Source: JAZDRH01 sp047470865 (GTDB lineage Bacteria; Pseudomonadota; Gammaproteobacteria; Pseudomonadales; Pseudomonadaceae). Taken from it: a stretch of 45,320 bases of DNA. Both the position numbers and the translations under genes were made by a program. The stretch lies in NCBI RefSeq assembly GCF_047470865.1, contig NZ_JAZDRH010000026.1, forward strand, positions 1 through 45,320, in the 5' to 3' direction. Within the stretch, counting starts at the first letter, position 1. Each line of letters opens with the position of its first letter. This document shows, in pieces, positions 42,977-45,320 of this stretch. The notes under the pieces were generated by a model. It searched no databases, was not told the DNA's origin, and saw nothing but the letters and a program-made list of their open reading frames with translations.

Positions 42977-43141
42977 TTATTCGCACTTTGCAATCATAAA
43001 CTGACCAAATTTAGTGGTGTAACAAGGGCTTTTAAATTGCCTTTTCATCGCCCATTCTTGCTCTAATTTAATGCGACCTGATCTTAATGTTCCTGCGCCA
43101 AATTTTTCATTTACATCATCAAGAATCAACATTAATGATTG
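42977..43141 (-). pseudogene. umuC 3' remnant (DUF4113 tail)
   Basis: A minus-strand reading frame of about 55 codons (LMLILDDVNEKFGAGTLRSG ... KRQFKSPCYTTKFGQF ...) ends at a stop at 42977. It matches the C-terminal DUF4113 tail of UmuC/RulB, with the characteristic D-N-FG-GT, W-M-R and SP-YTT motifs. An in-frame stop closes it upstream near 43142, and no start or polymerase domain is present. It is a leftover of an error-prone polymerase gene, commonly carried on mobile DNA. Confidence 0.75.
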
Positions 43142-43237
43142 TCATTGCTTTGCATATTTATTGTCACGAATAACAAAGTAGAAATGACAAACGATATGTA
43201 ATAAAGTGCTCCTAAATTTAAACTGAAGGAGCACAAG

Positions 43238-43837
43238 ATGCTAACTACAGGTACTGCTGCGCTTGCAACTATTACATCTTTATTAGCTGCCTTTAAAGCA
43301 GATCGAAGTGCAACTCAACAAGGTGAGTTTAATGACTTTATTACTTGGCTCACGGAGAAAAACCATAATCAAGTTGTAGAATTTCTAACTCAAAATCAAA
43401 CTACTACTATATCAATCAAAACAATACTTAATCAAAATCATGAACAGCTCGTAGAACGACTAAAGTCATTAGAAGATGCGATGTTTTCTATTGCTATTAA
43501 TTCTCCTACATTTCAAACACTTGCCAAAGCGATAAATCCAGAAGCCCCTGAGCTATCAATACAAGCAAAAAACATCCTAAAATTTATTTTTAAAGATGGT
43601 ACTGGAGCATTTAGCATTAAAAAAGGAATAGATGAAAAGCTTCAGTTTATTGGTCTTAATACAAGGCCTTCTAATGAAATGTTAAGCGAACCACGTTTCC
43701 TTCAAGAGGATTTAGAATCACTTGTTAACTGTGGTTTCTTCTTATTTCCAACAAACAACAATCCACAATATTCTATTACACGACAAGGCATTAAGTTTGC
43801 ACAGTCATTAATAGAGGCTGAGTCTAGCGAGATTTAA
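43238..43837 (+). CDS. Unknown 199-residue protein in accessory region
   Basis: I do not recognise this protein. A strong AAGGAG lies 6 bases before its ATG. Residues 1-20 (MLTTGTAALATITSLLAAFK) are hydrophobic enough for an amphipathic or membrane-associated helix. A helical, glutamine/asparagine-rich middle follows (about 30-90), including a likely coiled coil. The C-terminal part (about 105-195) reads LSIQAKNILKFIFKD...LESLVNCGFFLFPT...QYSITRQGIKFAQSLIEAE, which looks like a winged helix: recognition helix, beta wing and final helix. It is transcribed opposite to the lysis genes. A regulator, a phage-encoded cargo gene or a defence protein are all possible. Confidence 0.65.
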   Translation: MLTTGTAALATITSLLAAFKADRSATQQGEFNDFITWLTEKNHNQVVEFLTQNQTTTISIKTILNQNHEQLVERLKSLEDAMFSIAINSPTFQTLAKAINPEAPELSIQAKNILKFIFKDGTGAFSIKKGIDEKLQFIGLNTRPSNEMLSEPRFLQEDLESLVNCGFFLFPTNNNPQYSITRQGIKFAQSLIEAESSEI

Positions 43838-43961
43838 TCCCGTTAAATTCTGAGCACAGTTCTAATACCACTTTGACTTGTTAGTTTTTCAGCACAAAGA
43901 AGAATAGATGCTTTGATTTAACCTTATATAAACAGGCTCAGGGCTGCTTTTTTGTTCATGC

Positions 43962-44198
43962 CTAATTAATACACGCTAAAACTTTGCTAGAGCATTGCTC
44001 CAATGCATGCTCTAACTCATCAATAGCCCGAAGCAAATCAGCGTTTGTTTCGGGCTTTTTGCGTTCTGGTAGTACGCACTCAATTTTTGGGTGCGGTGTT
44101 GGCTCTGTAATCACTTGGATTACGGGTTTCTTTGCGCTCGTACAGCCTGCCAATAGCATCAGGCACAGGCTGGTTAAGATAATTGTTAATCGTTTCAT
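43962..44198 (-). CDS. Phage outer-membrane spanin lipoprotein (Rz1/LysC-like)
   Basis: A 78-residue lipoprotein with lipobox LLAGC (C19), a proline-rich stretch (ITEPTPHPKIECVLPERKKPE) and a short helix. Rz1-type o-spanins are small proline-rich lipoproteins that join the i-spanin to fuse the membranes at lysis. The first 119 bases overlap the i-spanin gene in another frame, the classic Rz/Rz1 arrangement. AAGGAAG precedes the ATG. Confidence 0.8.
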   Translation of the reverse strand: MKRLTIILTSLCLMLLAGCTSAKKPVIQVITEPTPHPKIECVLPERKKPETNADLLRAIDELEHALEQCSSKVLACIN

Positions 44199-44505
44199 CT
44201 TGCTTCCTTAGCTGTTCTATCATCTGCCGTTGTTGACGATCTTGTTTGTCTAGTTGCTGTTGCAGTTTTATAAATTGTTCTGTTGCAGCTACAGTCTCGC
44301 GTAGTTGTTCGCGCTTAAAATCGAGTTCAGCCAGTGCCTTATCTTGCTCAACTTCTAGCTTTCTAACTTCAACTTGAGCTGTATCTAATTGCTGAGCAAT
44401 TAGATCTAAACGAGGCGATGCAAAGCCAAACCAAAGCAACAAGGCACCCAAAACAACAAGACCAGCACTGCCAGTCAGCCAGCCGAATAGTTTTTTAAAT
44501 ACCAT
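44080..44505 (-). CDS. Phage inner-membrane spanin (Rz/LysB-like)
   Basis: 141 residues from the ATG at 44505, within the end of the endolysin gene and with GGAGG upstream. An N-terminal anchor helix (about 8-28: WLTGSAGLVVLGALLLWFGF) is followed by a long charged coiled coil (QLDTAQVEVRKLEVEQDKALAELDF ... QQLDKQDRQQRQMIEQLRKQ). That is the architecture of i-spanins of the LysB type. It contains the start of the overlapping Rz1 gene. Confidence 0.8.
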   Translation of the reverse strand: MVFKKLFGWLTGSAGLVVLGALLLWFGFASPRLDLIAQQLDTAQVEVRKLEVEQDKALAELDFKREQLRETVAATEQFIKLQQQLDKQDRQQRQMIEQLRKQDETINNYLNQPVPDAIGRLYERKETRNPSDYRANTAPKN

Positions 44506-44926
44506 GTTCAAACATCCTCCGCTCAGCTGCTCGACGCTTAACTAAACCGTTTAACTTTTGCCCGCCAGCGTATACCCACTTATCAAACTCTTTTGCTGCA
44601 GCTTGATAGTCTTGAGCATTCAAACATTTAAGCAGTGTTGATTTTTGTAATGCGCCACCGCCCAAGTTAAAAACAAAGCTGCTCAGAGCGTCATACTGCC
44701 CTTGCGATAAAGTGACATTTACATAGCGAGCAATAAATTTTTCATGCTCTGTGATATCTTCAAGCAATAACGTATCCGCTTGTTCTTGCGTAATTGTCAT
44801 TCCTTTCTTTGCTGTACGCGTATGGCCGTAACCAATTGTCCAAACGCCGACGCTATCTTGATAGGCTGTTAATTTACAGCCTTCCCAGCGTTTAATAAGT
44901 TCTATTCCTGCTTTACTGGTTTTCAT
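44495..44926 (-). CDS. Phage endolysin, GH24 lysozyme
   Basis: A 143-residue T4/lambdoid-type muramidase. The catalytic triad E15-x8-D24-x5-T30 is visible in RWEGCKLTAYQDSVGVWTIGYGH, followed by ALSSFVFNLGGGAL and the C-terminal GLVKRRAAERRMF. It has no signal peptide or signal-anchor helix, so a holin is needed for export; none is seen in the window. GGAAAG precedes the ATG. It heads the lysis cassette. Confidence 0.92.
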   Translation of the reverse strand: MKTSKAGIELIKRWEGCKLTAYQDSVGVWTIGYGHTRTAKKGMTITQEQADTLLLEDITEHEKFIARYVNVTLSQGQYDALSSFVFNLGGGALQKSTLLKCLNAQDYQAAAKEFDKWVYAGGQKLNGLVKRRAAERRMFEHGI

Positions 44927-44943
44927 TTTTACTTTCCATTAGG

Positions 44944-44970
44944 CAATAAAAAACCCGCCGAAGCGGGTTT
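44944..44970 (-). terminator. Terminator upstream of endolysin
   Basis: An 8-bp stem, AAACCCGC / GCGGGTTT, closed on the minus strand by a TTCG tetraloop and followed by TTTATTG. It ends the gene at 44988-45320, separating it from the lysis cassette. Confidence 0.85.
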
Positions 44971-44987
44971 CGAAGAAGGTTTTATAT

Positions 44988-45320
44988 TTATTGAAAAACT
45001 GGTCTATTAAACTCTTTAACAAACTGCTCTTCATTATCAATAATTGAGAGAATATGAAAACGAAATGCATTAAAAGAATTAGAAAAATCTTCACTATTAG
45101 GAACACTAGTGTCCAGATTTGATAAATACCGTGAATAATCAAACAATCTACTAACCAATACATCTATATAGCATAAATTACCAACAATAATTTTTGATTC
45201 ATAACTAGTTCGCATTTGGCTAGACTCTAGAAAACTCTGCACACGAGCATTAAATATTTGAATATTATGAATTAAATAAGAAACGTACTGAACTGAGTCT
45301 TTATCAGGGCTATACCTAAT
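44988..45320 (-). CDS. Unknown accessory protein, N-terminus beyond window edge
   Basis: A minus-strand frame that is open from the right edge (in frame through IRYSPDKDSVQYVSYLIHN) to a stop at 44988, giving 110 visible residues. An internal GTG at 45242 could be mistaken for the start, but the open frame upstream shows the gene is longer. It is A+T-rich, soluble and helix-rich with no recognisable domain. It sits upstream of the lysis cassette with its own terminator, so it may be a late prophage cargo gene. Confidence 0.6.
   Translation of the reverse strand: MRYSPDKDSVQYVSYLIHNIQIFNARVQSFLESSQMRTSYESKIIVGNLCYIDVLVSRLFDYSRYLSNLDTSVPNSEDFSNSFNAFRFHILSIIDNEEQFVKEFNRPVFQ

Noticed and set aside
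42944..42978. Imperfect direct repeat (ATCATTTCCGCATT / ATCGTTTCCGCATT) after tRNA-Gln
   Set aside because: Two copies only, 21 bp apart, with no match to the tRNA 3' end; too short to be called an attachment site or CRISPR-like array.
42977..43141. Functional small protein
   Set aside because: No start codon with a ribosome site, and the frame is closed upstream by a stop; the match to a UmuC tail explains it better.

Overview
The window is a bacterial chromosome segment of fairly low G+C (about 40-45% by eye). The long minus-strand run queA-tgt-yajC-secD-secF / suhB / trmJ-cysE-iscRSUA-hscBA-fdx-iscX-ndk-rlmN-pilF-rodZ-ispG-hisS-yfgM-bamB-der is the gene order I know from Pseudomonas, and der followed by a YbdL-type aminotransferase and a YafV-type amidase also fits that order. 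The source is therefore most likely a low-G+C member of the Pseudomonadaceae or a close relative; I cannot name the genus from sequence alone.

Layout. 1-660: left edge of an accessory patch, with an acidic immunity-like gene cut by the window edge and a broken toxin-tail remnant carrying a one-base frameshift in a C6 tract. 781-4109: a MocR/PdxR-type regulator convergent with a one-polypeptide ABC exporter, then a Rid-family gene. 5005-9210: a four-gene minus-strand operon (two fused membrane/ATPase half-transporters resembling the IrtAB/YbtPQ pair, a small SpoIIAA/STAS-like protein and a TetR regulator) behind a good Fur-box match. 9505-9581: an initiator tRNA with its own promoter and terminator. 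10700-13923: an FtrABCD-type ferrous iron uptake operon (P19 protein, cupredoxin, FTR1 permease, polyferredoxin), also behind a Fur-box match. 14253-17676: a four-gene operon of aminotransferase, omega-amidase, an unknown membrane protein and a YqaA-like protein. 17875-19657: ribonuclease Z and two small genes.

19684-42613 is conserved housekeeping sequence: a 25-bp perfect palindrome next to der, outer-membrane assembly (bamB, yfgM), histidyl-tRNA synthetase, isoprenoid synthesis (ispG), cell shape and pili (rodZ, pilF), RlmN, Ndk, the whole Isc iron-sulfur operon behind two abutting IscR type 1 sites, cysteine supply (cysE), tRNA modification (trmJ, tgt, queA), suhB and the Sec accessory proteins. 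Iron uptake (two Fur-type operons), Fe-S assembly and Fe-S consumers (IspG, RlmN, FtrD) form a physiological theme of the window.

42720-45320: tRNA-Leu and tRNA-Gln, then an accessory region with a umuC 3' remnant, an unrecognised 199-residue protein, a compact phage lysis cassette (endolysin, i-spanin, overlapping o-spanin) and a gene cut by the right edge. This looks like one end of a prophage or prophage remnant beside a tRNA gene. The least explained parts are the left toxin/immunity remnant, the 199-residue gene, the palindrome, the unknown 359-residue membrane protein and a terminator-like element in the aminotransferase leader.
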